A stretch of 42,671 nucleotides of DNA from CAYSWS01 sp965603395. Its GTDB lineage: Bacteria > Patescibacteriota > WWE3 > UBA101185 > UBA10185. Within the stretch, counting starts at the first letter, position 1. Every line of letters starts with the position of its first letter. The stretch lies in assembly GCA_965603395.1 (NCBI GenBank), contig CBFDCV010000002.1:1-42671 (forward strand). The letters run 5' to 3'. Position numbers and translations under genes: made by a program. Shown here piece by piece: positions 1 through 7,798 of the stretch. A model generated the notes under the pieces. That model saw nothing but the letters and a program-made list of their open reading frames with translations, was not told where the DNA came from and did not search any database.

Positions 1-631
1 AGCTGTAGACACAGTTGTTTTTACTGTATTAAAGGTAAAACTATCAGTACTGCTCATTCAAATAAATATGGGTCCATATAAAGATAAATGGGCAGTTCCC
101 GGTAGTTTAGTAAAAGAAAAAGAGACTCTGGACGAAGCTGCTGTGAGAGTATTAAGTGAAAAGGCCAATCTAAAAAACATATTCTTGGAGCAGCTTTACA
201 CATTTGGGGATCCGGATAGGGATGTAAGGAGTAGATCAGTCTCAGTGGCATACTTTGCTCTGATAAGTTCTCCTGAAAAATTGGAAGTTTCAACTTTAAA
301 ATATTACAAAGGAACTGAATGGTTTCCCATCGAAAAGTTACCTGAGCTGGCCTTTGACCACAAAAAAATCATTGGAACAGCACACAAAAGATTAAAAGGA
401 AAGTTATCATACACAAACATAGCCTACTCACTACTACCGGAAGAATTTACTCTAACTCAATCACAAAAAGTATACGAAGTAATTTTAGGTAGGCACTTGG
501 ATAAAAGAAATTTTAGGAAAAAAATTAACTCGTTGGATATTGTTGAACAATTAGATAAAAAACAAACCGATGTAATTCACAGACCAGCCACTCTTTATAG
601 GTTTAAGAATAGGGAATTAGAGGTATTCTAA
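1..631 (+). CDS. NrtR-like Nudix-domain transcriptional regulator (5' truncated)
   Basis: The reading frame is open from base 2, so the gene begins outside the window; the first internal ATG (68) is not the true start. An N-terminal Nudix fold is followed by a C-terminal winged-helix region. The segment GSLVKEKETLDEAAVRVLSEK lines up with a Nudix box, but the catalytic REUXEE core reads RVLSEK, so key glutamates are missing and hydrolysis is unlikely. The C-terminal HRPATLYRF resembles the RPAxLYRF ending typical of NrtR proteins. NrtR proteins usually repress NAD-metabolism genes and sense ADP-ribose-type ligands. No NAD gene is visible in this window, so its targets are unknown. Confidence 0.8.
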   Translation, partial: AVDTVVFTVLKVKLSVLLIQINMGPYKDKWAVPGSLVKEKETLDEAAVRVLSEKANLKNIFLEQLYTFGDPDRDVRSRSVSVAYFALISSPEKLEVSTLKYYKGTEWFPIEKLPELAFDHKKIIGTAHKRLKGKLSYTNIAYSLLPEEFTLTQSQKVYEVILGRHLDKRNFRKKINSLDIVEQLDKKQTDVIHRPATLYRFKNRELEVF

Positions 632-646
632 GCCACAGACACAGTA

Positions 647-675
647 TTTACAATATATGGAACCTATAGTATAAT
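647..675 (+). promoter_or_regulatory. Sigma-70-type promoter for the 728-2317 gene
   Basis: TTTACA (647-652) and TATAAT (670-675) are separated by 17 bases. A TTGACA at 683-688 has no matching -10. The predicted transcript starts near 682 and has a leader of about 45 bases carrying a strong Shine-Dalgarno (AAGGAGAGGAG), unlike most genes here. Confidence 0.6.
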
Positions 676-727
676 TACTCTGTTGACAAATAAATAGGAA
701 ACTACAAAAAAAGGAGAGGAGAATAGA

Positions 728-2317
728 ATGTCTAGGAATCGATCATTACGTAGACGGAGAGATGGAATATCATTAGGACGCATTTCGCTAGGTGTTTTAG
801 GTGTTGCGCTTGCTTTGAGTTGTTTTATCTTTTGGAGAGGTTTAGGACCTATCCACTGGGTAATCTACAGGTTTTATAGCAACCCTATAGCATCAATAAG
901 CTTTATGGCTATGGTTGCGGCATTCATTGTAGCATTCGTTAAGTTTTGGAATACCAGTACAGGGAGTATCGCATATGCACTTCTTGGTATAGCGAGCGGG
1001 TTTTTCTGGGTTTGCTGGTTATTTATTAGCCAGCCAATCATGAAGGTTGGTCTGTATCAGAATACTGATTATCAAGCAACTGAGCAACTTGTTCACGTGG
1101 TTGAGCCCAGGCCTGTAGGTTATGCAGAGGCCACAACAAATTTCAGAAATCAAAACCCTGAAGCGCGCTTTGGCCCAGGAGATCTGGATTATGTGAGAGG
1201 TGAGTGGCTTGCCGAATTTGGTCCCGCTACTATTTGGAACTATTTAACGGCACCAACCCAAGGGTTTTTTGTCTATAAACCCCAAGAGCAAGATAAGGTC
1301 CAGATTGTCCGTCAGGAAATGCCTTTTGCTGAGTCCGGTTGGTTGTGGAATTCAGCTGGCTATTTTATTCACCAAAAAGATCCGTTTGTAGAGTTTCATG
1401 AGATTCTTTACATTAAAGATCAGGACGGTGGGTATATGGCTATGGTTTCTCTAATCAAGAGATCAGGTTGGCGAAGAGTGCCCTATGTTTCCACTATTCT
1501 GCTTATTCACGCGGACGGAGAGACAGAGTGGTTATCGCCCCGGCAGGCCAAAAATGACGAACGCCTTTATGGTATTCAACTTATACCAGAGTGGTTATCC
1601 CGTAAAAAAGTGGAAGCCTATGGATGGCAAAATGGGATTTGGGAAGGAATGATCTCAAAGAGAGGTAGAATTCAGGTTCAACAAAGCCAAGTGAATGAGG
1701 AAAACTCTGCACCATATCATCTTGAAACTCCTGATGGAGCTATGTGGTTTACACCTTTTGGTCCGTTAGGAAAAGAGTCTTTGAAGGGTATTATGATGCA
1801 GGACTCTCACGATGTCGCAGAACCCATCCTTGTGTGGAAATTACCCGGTGACCAGGCGTACCAAGGCGTAGACGCTCTAGCCACTGAAATTAAGGCCGCG
1901 CCAAATCACCCAGGAGATATTAACTGGCTTAGGGTAAGCAACGTAGAGGGAGGGTCCACCAGAAGCGGTGACACCGATGTCATTGAGATGATTCCTGTGC
2001 CCCACTTGGAAGGCGATCGCATCGTCCTACACTTTATGGGATATGTTGCTATCGATCCTCCGGTGAATACGCGCTTTTATACGATTATCAATGCAGAAAC
2101 GCGCGAAGTACTGGAAGATGTTTATTCAATTGATGAGGTGACCGCCTGGTTGAACGGCGCAAAAGAACTTTCTGTTCAGACTGAGAAAAACGATGTTAGT
2201 CAGGAATCTTCGTATGATGCGGATCCCTCCGACGACCTATCTGGTATGTCTGAAGAAGAGCTCCTACACCTTCTAAAACAGATCGCAGAAGAGCTTGAAA
2301 AACGTTCAGGAGAGTAG
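728..2317 (+). CDS. Membrane-anchored protein of unknown function
   Basis: Not recognised. A basic N-terminus (about residues 1-16, many Arg) is followed by about three hydrophobic segments (roughly 17-38, 50-72, 78-105) and then a soluble region of about 400 residues rich in Trp, Pro and Asp. It ends in an acidic, Glu-rich helix (about 500-529). The start is set by AGGAGAGGAG 6 bases before ATG 728. It has its own promoter (647-675) and terminator (2365-2405), so it looks monocistronic. Its base composition is visibly more GC-rich than its neighbours, hinting at a different origin (inference). Confidence 0.75.
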   Translation: MSRNRSLRRRRDGISLGRISLGVLGVALALSCFIFWRGLGPIHWVIYRFYSNPIASISFMAMVAAFIVAFVKFWNTSTGSIAYALLGIASGFFWVCWLFISQPIMKVGLYQNTDYQATEQLVHVVEPRPVGYAEATTNFRNQNPEARFGPGDLDYVRGEWLAEFGPATIWNYLTAPTQGFFVYKPQEQDKVQIVRQEMPFAESGWLWNSAGYFIHQKDPFVEFHEILYIKDQDGGYMAMVSLIKRSGWRRVPYVSTILLIHADGETEWLSPRQAKNDERLYGIQLIPEWLSRKKVEAYGWQNGIWEGMISKRGRIQVQQSQVNEENSAPYHLETPDGAMWFTPFGPLGKESLKGIMMQDSHDVAEPILVWKLPGDQAYQGVDALATEIKAAPNHPGDINWLRVSNVEGGSTRSGDTDVIEMIPVPHLEGDRIVLHFMGYVAIDPPVNTRFYTIINAETREVLEDVYSIDEVTAWLNGAKELSVQTEKNDVSQESSYDADPSDDLSGMSEEELLHLLKQIAEELEKRSGE

Positions 2318-2364
2318 TAACTTAGTAGTTTCTTGAGAGAGTTGTGTTTTACGCTTTCTCACAC

Positions 2365-2405
2365 AAACCCCTTGTACGGTTCACATTACCTGCAGGGGGT
2401 TTTTT
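2365..2405 (+). terminator. Intrinsic terminator after the 728-2317 gene
   Basis: AAACCCCTTG pairs with CAGGGGGTTT around a loop of about 18 bases, followed by a run of T (2400-2405). It ends exactly at the stop codon of the convergent methyltransferase gene. Confidence 0.6.
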
Positions 2406-4013
2406 CTATATTTTCTCGGCAAAAATGACCACATTGGTGGGTGGATAAGGTAGAGGATTCATTTCTTTATCGAACAATTCAGCGCAATTTTTATAGCGGT
2501 TTTCAATAACCCAAGGATTTGTCATTAATCCGGAACCGTTTCTTATTCTAAAACCAATTTTCTCAAGCTCACTCTTCCAATCGTCAAAGTCCCAAAAACA
2601 GAAGGTTTCATGCATTTCGCTATACCAGTTATCTGTGTAGTCTTTTTTACCTAAAAACTCTATAGCATCTCTTAAACTCAACTCAACATATTTTCTATCG
2701 TCTTTTTCTAAAACGTTATGTTTAAGCTCATATCCTTCTTCCTTTCTAAAATCCTGTGCAAATCTTAAAAACTTAGTATAAGTGGAAAGCCCACTAAGAA
2801 GCTCACTAACCTCCGTACCTTTATTATCATCGAAAACCCTGTTCCAGCCCTCATCAGCCCCGTCTTTGTCGTTTAGCTCCATTAAAATAGGTGAATCTTT
2901 ATTTTCAGGCCCTATAACATCATAAATAATTAAAGTACCGCCGGGGGCCAGCTGATCGTACATTCTCTGTAAAAAGCTTAATAAAGTTTCTCTTCCCGAA
3001 TAACTCTCAAGTTCATGAGCTAAAGAAAAAGCGGTAAAAGTGTCTACGGAATTATCAGGGAATATTTTTCTTTCGATGATATTTCTATGGTAAAAAAAGA
3101 CATACTCACTGCTAAACTCACCATTCTCTTTTCTTTGCTGGCAAATCGAATAGAGCTGCCTGGAGGCTTCAATACCGTACAGATCCGATTCCTGTAAGTT
3201 AGTGTCCTCACTCATTTGTTTGATTATCGAACCTGTGGCACATCCTATATCCACAATCTTTCCGTTTTTTATATATTCTTTGATGTAGGCATATTTTCTA
3301 TCAGCACCCCTATCAAAAGATTTTATGTACGTGGTGTAATCTCTGGTGTCCGTGATATCTCCGTCGTCTCCTAAAATCGGATCATTGAATAGCTCAATGA
3401 TAAGGTCTCCATAATCATATTTTAAAAAAAGATCTCTGCTAGCCTTGGCGGTTTTGGTGAGAAAGTTTTGATCAGTTCTCCAGTCTTTACTTTCTTTGTT
3501 TGCTTGTACGATAAGTTCCACAATTTCCCAAGTTCTTTCCGTGTGATAAGAAGGAGGATCTCTTTTTTCAAGTTCTAAGGGGAGAATTTGGAAACCAAGT
3601 TTTTCATACATTTCTATTACGCTAGGTGTGGAAACTGCTATTACGCAATTCTCCGGAGCAAGGTTATGCTTTCCCAAGCTATTTACATTTATGGTTTTTA
3701 AGACATACTCAGCAAATTTTGGTGTATATGCCAGGTCATTAATAAGATAAACAAAAGTATCACCGTTTAAATTGTCACCGAATCTTTCAGCAGCAACTTC
3801 TCTGCGGTGCCCCGGAATAGGGTTTCTTCTTGTGTTGCTGTGATTGGCGCTAGTTACAGCCCAAATGACTGTATCAATTTTATCCGATAATTTTAGTGGT
3901 TTACTATCCAAATCCTTTAATTCTCCGGGAGGAGTATTTAAAAGCGTTGTCAAATAGGTTTCTTGAAAGTTTGATAATAAATGATGCCTGCCGGGAACTA
4001 ATACATAAGACAT
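2406..4013 (-). CDS. Two-domain SAM-dependent methyltransferase with N-terminal nucleotidyltransferase-like region
   Basis: The C-terminal part (about residues 235-535) is a class I methyltransferase: motif I IVDIGCATGS near residue 250, an acidic residue after the second strand (YGIEAS), and a LAPGGTLIIYDV post-core strand. The N-terminal part (about 1-170) begins VPGRHHLLSNFQ and contains SANHSNTRRNPIPGHRREV, faintly like the GRFQPxHxGH and GSAxxSxTxxNPFTxxER patterns of NMNAT-type nucleotidyltransferases; this is a weak resemblance. The substrate is unknown. A TAAAAT at 4020-4025 lies 6 bases before the ATG, suggesting a leaderless transcript. Confidence 0.75.
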   Translation of the reverse strand: MSYVLVPGRHHLLSNFQETYLTTLLNTPPGELKDLDSKPLKLSDKIDTVIWAVTSANHSNTRRNPIPGHRREVAAERFGDNLNGDTFVYLINDLAYTPKFAEYVLKTINVNSLGKHNLAPENCVIAVSTPSVIEMYEKLGFQILPLELEKRDPPSYHTERTWEIVELIVQANKESKDWRTDQNFLTKTAKASRDLFLKYDYGDLIIELFNDPILGDDGDITDTRDYTTYIKSFDRGADRKYAYIKEYIKNGKIVDIGCATGSIIKQMSEDTNLQESDLYGIEASRQLYSICQQRKENGEFSSEYVFFYHRNIIERKIFPDNSVDTFTAFSLAHELESYSGRETLLSFLQRMYDQLAPGGTLIIYDVIGPENKDSPILMELNDKDGADEGWNRVFDDNKGTEVSELLSGLSTYTKFLRFAQDFRKEEGYELKHNVLEKDDRKYVELSLRDAIEFLGKKDYTDNWYSEMHETFCFWDFDDWKSELEKIGFRIRNGSGLMTNPWVIENRYKNCAELFDKEMNPLPYPPTNVVIFAEKI

Positions 4014-4019
4014 AGTCTG

Positions 4020-4025
4020 ATTTTA
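4020..4025 (-). promoter_or_regulatory. -10 hexamer, leaderless-type start of the 4013 gene
   Basis: TAAAAT read on the minus strand, 6 bases before the ATG at 4013. The start codon would fall at the expected transcription start. Confidence 0.5.
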
Positions 4026-4082
4026 CATTAAAGGGCATGGGCAAGGAACAGCACGGTTTTACTAGAAGTTAATCGAATAAGA

Positions 4083-4088
4083 TATAAT
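4083..4088 (+). promoter_or_regulatory. -10 hexamer, leaderless-type start of the 4095 gene
   Basis: TATAAT followed by 6 bases and then an in-frame GTG (4095). This spacing favours GTG 4095 over the TTG at 4089. Confidence 0.5.
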
Positions 4089-4094
4089 TTGAGT

Positions 4095-5555
4095 GTGCTA
4101 AAAAGAGGTTCACGGACATTTTACCTGTGCCTACTTTTGTTAGCAGTTTGTTCCGGATTTCTAAGGGCTAACATTGGTACCTATGGCTATGCAAAAGATG
4201 AAGCAGCTACATTAACGTACATTAAAAAAGGCACCAACACTTTCTTAAAGGAGTTTATCTTCAAAACCAAAAGACCGCCCCTTCAGTACCAATTAGCGCA
4301 AGCAATGTCTGTATTGGGCGCAGATTTGGATAACGAGTTTGTTATGCGTTTACCATACACATTAGCGGGGTTTTTAAGCTCTATTGTCCTATTTCTATAT
4401 ATAAATAGGCTTACGGCTAACCCGCTAACCGCCGTTACGGGGGCACTTTTATTTGCTGTAAACGGATTTACGGTTGGTCTTGGAAAGATAGTTCAATATC
4501 ACTCCTTTGTAATGTTATTTTCAGCGATCTCTCTTTATCTGTTTTATTCTTATTCAAAAAGTAGCCATCTTAAGACGTTGATGTTGGGCGTATTGGCATT
4601 TTCCGTTGGTTTTTATTTTCACTGGGATATGATATACATCGGGCCTATCATCCTAGTATACTTTTTACAAGGATTGAAAAAACCCCATGTTTTACCCTTT
4701 TTAATTAGTATACTGCCGCTGCTTTTATTGTATTTAATCCCCTATGTTTTAGTCTCAGGGGAAACCGGTACGGTAGATTATTTGCTGGGTAGAGCTGGGT
4801 TAGCCGGAGACATATCTATACAAGAGAGGCTTGAGAACTATAGGTTTCTGATAAATTTATACAACCCATTTTTATTTTTTAATTTCCTTATCTTTACACT
4901 TGCGTTTTCAGTATTTTCGATAAAAAAGGAACGTTTTGAGTATTTGTGGCTAGCAATTGTAGTATTAGTATTTTTGTTTTTCATCAAAAGTTCCGGAACC
5001 CATATTTATACTGTTTTAATTCCTTTGTTTGTATGTTTTTCATTAGCGCTTGATTGGGTTTTAGAGAAAACGAGAAAGGTTGGGTATGTCATTATTGGAG
5101 GGCCAATTTTAGTGCTGATAGTGTTTTTTACATACCAAAGCTATATGTTATTCGTTGATTTGGAAAAAGAGTACCCATGGCAGCGCGAAGCTTTTTTTAA
5201 CGGATGGGAAACAACGGAATACACACATGAAAATTCGTCCAGATATATGATCGGATTTCCTATTAATCGGTATTTTAAAGAGGCCGCATCTGAGCTTAGA
5301 AAAACGTACCCTGACTATGAAGAATTCACTTTTGATACAAATGAAAACAATAAGATTGCAGAATTTTATCTTGAACTTGATAAAGAGGCTTCGGATAAAA
5401 TGTTCCTTTTTGCTGTTAAAGAACCCGCCAGCTTTGTCACCGATACAGGACTTGGTAGATATAGGAATAAGAAGGAGGTTTTGAAGTTAAAAAACGATGA
5501 GGGTCGTACAATGAATAAGGTTTATGTGTGGTATAAGGAGGATTCTGAAAATTAA
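4095..5555 (+). CDS. GT-C family membrane glycosyltransferase
   Basis: An integral membrane protein with about 9-11 hydrophobic segments. The first outside loop has the acidic GYAKDEAATL motif, followed by KTKRPPLQYQLAQ, the arrangement of ArnT/PMT-type glycosyltransferases (PMT_2/GT39-83-like). These use polyprenyl-phosphate-linked sugars and act at the outer face of the membrane. A soluble C-terminal domain of about 130 residues follows. The alternative start TTG 4089 adds two residues; GTG 4095 is preferred because it lies 6 bases after TATAAT. Acceptor and sugar are unknown. Confidence 0.75.
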   Translation: MLKRGSRTFYLCLLLLAVCSGFLRANIGTYGYAKDEAATLTYIKKGTNTFLKEFIFKTKRPPLQYQLAQAMSVLGADLDNEFVMRLPYTLAGFLSSIVLFLYINRLTANPLTAVTGALLFAVNGFTVGLGKIVQYHSFVMLFSAISLYLFYSYSKSSHLKTLMLGVLAFSVGFYFHWDMIYIGPIILVYFLQGLKKPHVLPFLISILPLLLLYLIPYVLVSGETGTVDYLLGRAGLAGDISIQERLENYRFLINLYNPFLFFNFLIFTLAFSVFSIKKERFEYLWLAIVVLVFLFFIKSSGTHIYTVLIPLFVCFSLALDWVLEKTRKVGYVIIGGPILVLIVFFTYQSYMLFVDLEKEYPWQREAFFNGWETTEYTHENSSRYMIGFPINRYFKEAASELRKTYPDYEEFTFDTNENNKIAEFYLELDKEASDKMFLFAVKEPASFVTDTGLGRYRNKKEVLKLKNDEGRTMNKVYVWYKEDSEN

Positions 5556-5617
5556 CTGAGTTCTCGCTTAAATTTGAAGCTTTTTTCAAAGGTAATTATC
5601 ATGATTTGATTTTGTCG

Positions 5618-5684
5618 TGGTCGGGGTGGCCGGACGTCGAAAGACGCTCACTTCGTTCGCTGAGTTCTTGTCCGTCCACTACCA
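5618..5684. other. Structured element carrying a copy of the tRNA-Pro 3' end
   Basis: TGGTCGGGGTGGCCGGAC at 5618-5635 is identical to 5729-5746, the CCA end, acceptor 3' strand and part of the T stem of the adjacent tRNA-Pro. After one inserted base the match continues for TCGAA. The segment also folds on itself: GTGGCCGGAC (5626-5635) pairs with GTCCGTCCAC (5670-5679) with one mismatch, TGGT (5618-5621) with ACCA (5681-5684), and inside is the perfect hairpin CGTC-GAAA-GACG (5635-5646). It could be a tRNA-like RNA, a tRNA pseudogene, or a scar of an integration site. The flanks (5556-5617) show nothing else. Confidence 0.6.
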
Positions 5685-5687
5685 TAC

Positions 5688-5724
5688 AAATTTGAAAAAC
5701 CACCTAAAGGCGGTTTCCAAATTT
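5688..5724 (-). terminator. Intrinsic terminator downstream of tRNA-Pro(CGG)
   Basis: On the minus strand AAACCGCC-TTTA-GGTGGTTT is followed by a T run, nested in outer arms AAATTTGG/CAAATTT. It lies directly 3' of the tRNA. Confidence 0.6.
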
Positions 5725-5728
5725 CCAC

Positions 5729-5804
5729 TGGTCGGGGTGGCCGGACTCGAACCGGCGGCCTCACGAACCCGAATCGTGCACTCTTCCAACTGAGCTACAC
5801 CCCG
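5729..5804 (-). tRNA. tRNA-Pro (anticodon CGG)
   Basis: Read on the minus strand: acceptor arms CGGGGTG/CACCCCG, D-loop region TAGCTCAGTTGG, anticodon stem CACGA/TCGTG enclosing loop TTCGGGT (anticodon CGG), T arm with GGTTCGAGTCC, discriminator A, and a genome-encoded CCA (5729-5731). All arms pair. Confidence 0.95.
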
Positions 5805-5884
5805 TTAATTAAAAAAATACTAGATCGTAAATTAAATATATTACATAAAGATCACAAAACAAGCAAAATTCCCTAAAATATCTA

Positions 5885-5890
5885 TATAAT
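5885..5890 (+). promoter_or_regulatory. -10 hexamer, leaderless-type start of the 5897 gene
   Basis: Perfect TATAAT, 6 bases before ATG 5897. No good -35 is visible. Confidence 0.55.
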
Positions 5891-5896
5891 GAATAC

Positions 5897-6445
5897 ATGA
5901 TTTATTTACTGCTCAAAGTCATTTGGCTGGGACTCCCAGGTGCCATGGCTGATTTAACCCCGCCTTTAGCTTTTAGACTCTTCCCAAAACTCGGGGCTCC
6001 TTTAGATTTAAAAAAACGTTATAAGGGAAAAAGGATATTTGGGTGGGAAAAAACGGTGAGCTGGGTAGTGACAGGTCTGATTTTTGCGCATCTTACTTAT
6101 ATTTTTCAAACCTTCACAATTATTAAAAATTCAAACATACTATTTTACGATATAAAACCCAGCCTATTTGATCTTCCCTGGTACTACGGATTAGCTATTG
6201 GTTTGGGTGCTCTGGCTTTTGACATTGTAAAAAGCTTTTTTAAAAGACAAAAAGACATTAAACCGGGACGTCCGTGGTTCCCCTGGGACCAAATTTCTTG
6301 GATCATAGGCGTAGTCGTCATTCAGAGTTTCTTTTTTAATACCGGTACGACTTATATAACGCTGTCATTTGTTGCAGGCATAACACTACACTTGTTAGTG
6401 GAAATGTTTAAACGTTTTGTAAAAGCAGAAGAAACTATAATTTAG
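5897..6445 (+). CDS. CDP-archaeol synthase (CarS)-like membrane protein
   Basis: A small integral membrane protein of 182 residues with about 4-5 hydrophobic segments. The stretch GALAFDIVKSFFKRQKDIKPGRPWFPWDQ matches, from memory, the GDxxKSxxKRRxxIKxGxPWxxxDQ signature of the archaeal CarS family. CarS transfers CTP to unsaturated archaetidic acid; bacterial relatives probably make a CDP-activated lipid. The N-terminal GLPGAMADLTPPL also fits. Whether the substrate is an ether lipid or an ordinary phosphatidic acid cannot be told. It is preceded at 6 bases by TATAAT. Confidence 0.75.
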   Translation: MIYLLLKVIWLGLPGAMADLTPPLAFRLFPKLGAPLDLKKRYKGKRIFGWEKTVSWVVTGLIFAHLTYIFQTFTIIKNSNILFYDIKPSLFDLPWYYGLAIGLGALAFDIVKSFFKRQKDIKPGRPWFPWDQISWIIGVVVIQSFFFNTGTTYITLSFVAGITLHLLVEMFKRFVKAEETII

Positions 6446-6446
6446 C

Positions 6447-6677
6447 TTATCTTAAACCTTCAAGTTTGCTTTCTACACTCTTCAGAACCTCATTTTCGAT
6501 TTCCAGCTTATAGACCTCCATTTTTACATCATTAAAATCTGCCTGGTCAACAATTTTTTGATATTTTACTCCAAGGCAAAAGCCAATAAACGGCATGGCT
6601 ATAAATAAAGCTAAGGCTATTCCTTTGGAAAGAGGCGTAACTTTATGAGGATCGAATTTTTTCTTTTTGAACAGCAT
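6447..6677 (-). CDS. Small single-pass membrane protein
   Basis: 76 residues, not recognised. A Lys-rich N-terminus (MLFKKKKF) is followed by one hydrophobic segment (about residues 18-41) and a charged C-terminal helix (about 45-76) that could form a short coiled coil. The minus-strand TATAAT at 6684-6689, 6 bases before the ATG, supports it as a real gene. It converges on the CarS-like gene with one base between the stop codons. Confidence 0.6.
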   Translation of the reverse strand: MLFKKKKFDPHKVTPLSKGIALALFIAMPFIGFCLGVKYQKIVDQADFNDVKMEVYKLEIENEVLKSVESKLEGLR

Positions 6678-6683
6678 GTATAA

Positions 6684-6689
6684 ATTATA
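6684..6689 (-). promoter_or_regulatory. -10 hexamer, leaderless-type start of the 6677 gene
   Basis: Perfect TATAAT on the minus strand, 6 bases before the ATG. Confidence 0.5.
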
Positions 6690-6742
6690 TAGTTTTTTAA
6701 TTCGTAAATCAGATTTCCTATTAATATAGGAGGTGATTTTGT

Positions 6743-7075
6743 TTGAAAGTATTTAAGAAAGTGGGAGTTAAATCCTTTGCTAAGTTTAATTTGTATTATA
6801 TGGGTGTCATGGGCTTGGTCTTTGGTCTGTTTGCCGGTGTTCCCATATTGTTATTCGGACCTTATTCAAATGAGTTTGGAGCAGGGATGGGCAGAATAAT
6901 GGGATTGGCATTTTTGATTGGTGCACCACTGTTTTACGGTGTTATGGGCCTTGTTTTTGGGTATTTGGGAGGATTACTTCTTAATTTTATATTGAAAATA
7001 TCCAGTGGAATTGAAATGGAATTTGAGGATGGAAGAGCAACTGAAGTATCAGAAAAAGAGGATAAAATTAATTAA
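6743..7075 (+). CDS. Small two-helix membrane protein (DUF3566-like layout)
   Basis: 110 residues. Two Gly-rich hydrophobic segments (about residues 20-40 and 50-85) are followed by an acidic tail. The overall layout (KVGVKSFAKFNLYYMGVMGLVFG...) reminds me of small DUF3566-type membrane proteins, not confirmed. The start is TTG 6743, fixed by a near-perfect Shine-Dalgarno AGGAGGTGA (6729-6736 region) about 6 bases upstream. It is one of the few leading genes here with a strong ribosome binding site. Confidence 0.65.
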   Translation: MKVFKKVGVKSFAKFNLYYMGVMGLVFGLFAGVPILLFGPYSNEFGAGMGRIMGLAFLIGAPLFYGVMGLVFGYLGGLLLNFILKISSGIEMEFEDGRATEVSEKEDKIN

Positions 7076-7108
7076 ATTAGAAGTTTTCTTGTTGGTCGAG
7101 AAGGAGCG

Positions 7109-7237
7109 ATGAATCTTGAACAGTTTTTACCACTTGCAGAATCTATATTTGAGAATTGGGATATTGAGAATTTTGATGAGAGTTTGTTAGTATCCGTAGG
7201 TGTGGGAGTGGAACACGAGTCTTTTTATAAGTATTAG
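7109..7237 (+). CDS. Possible 42-residue acidic small protein
   Basis: ATG 7109 is preceded by GAGAAGGAGCG, a good Shine-Dalgarno, and the frame runs to TAG 7235-7237. The peptide starts MNLEQFLPLAESIFENWD, is acidic and has no recognisable domain. It lies 33 bases after the 6743-7075 gene and may share its transcript. The support is only the ribosome site and the open frame. Confidence 0.4.
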   Translation: MNLEQFLPLAESIFENWDIENFDESLLVSVGVGVEHESFYKY

Positions 7238-7240
7238 CAT

Positions 7241-7263
7241 AAAAAACGACCCCTTTCGGAGTC
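7241..7263 (-). terminator. Intrinsic terminator (minus strand)
   Basis: On the minus strand GACTCC-GAAA-GGGGTC is followed by six T. It probably ends transcription of the 7390-7632 gene, although about 125 bases of apparently empty sequence (7264-7389) lie between. Confidence 0.6.
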
Positions 7264-7389
7264 ATTCTTTCTCTTGAATTAACAACTTTTAGTTATTACC
7301 TCAAGAACTCACATTTAAGATTAGTTTCACATCTAATCACCTTTGGGGTATACCCGTTGGCTGTGTCTCTGTGGGGGTCATTAGAAAAT

Positions 7390-7632
7390 TCAAACTAGAA
7401 GCATTGCTCCAATGTTAATCACACCTAATACAAGGGCGATAATCATTAGTGCAATCCCAATAACTTTCTGCGTAGCGTTGGCCTTCTTTTGGTAATTGCC
7501 TCCTACTGCTAGGAACATCATACCAATAGCCACATACATAGCTCCAATCGGAAAGTTATTGCTTCCGATGACCCAGAGAATCCCACCGAAGTTCCAGATT
7601 ACTGCAACAAGTTCCCAGATTATGTAAGACAT
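7390..7632 (-). CDS. Small hydrophobic membrane protein
   Basis: 80 residues from the ATG at 7632 (MSYIIWEL...), with about three closely packed hydrophobic segments and a short polar turn (NYQKKANATQK). Not recognised. The frame is open further upstream to 7752, but AAGGAGG 5 bases before ATG 7632 and a good promoter (7682-7710) fix this start. The leader is about 43 bases, so this gene is not leaderless. Confidence 0.65.
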   Translation of the reverse strand: MSYIIWELVAVIWNFGGILWVIGSNNFPIGAMYVAIGMMFLAVGGNYQKKANATQKVIGIALMIIALVLGVINIGAMLLV

Positions 7633-7681
7633 TTCGTCCTCCTTGATTTGTTTTAGCCGAGGGATAATTGCAACTAACCAC

Positions 7682-7710
7682 ATTATACAGCAGTTTTCTC
7701 CCGCAATCAA
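7682..7710 (-). promoter_or_regulatory. Sigma-70-type promoter for the 7632 gene
   Basis: Minus strand TTGATT (7705-7710) and TATAAT (7682-7687) with a 17-base spacer. The stretch 7711-7798 holds nothing else I can identify. Confidence 0.65.
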
Positions 7711-7798
7711 TGCTATAGGGTATCGATACAAAATTAAGACAAATGCATCCAAAACAAGGGCTATAGGTACTGTTAAAGTCTCAAAGTGATTAAAAATG

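Noticed and set aside
7633..7752. 40-residue N-terminal extension of the 7390-7632 protein
   Set aside because: A promoter and a strong Shine-Dalgarno lie within it, directly before ATG 7632.
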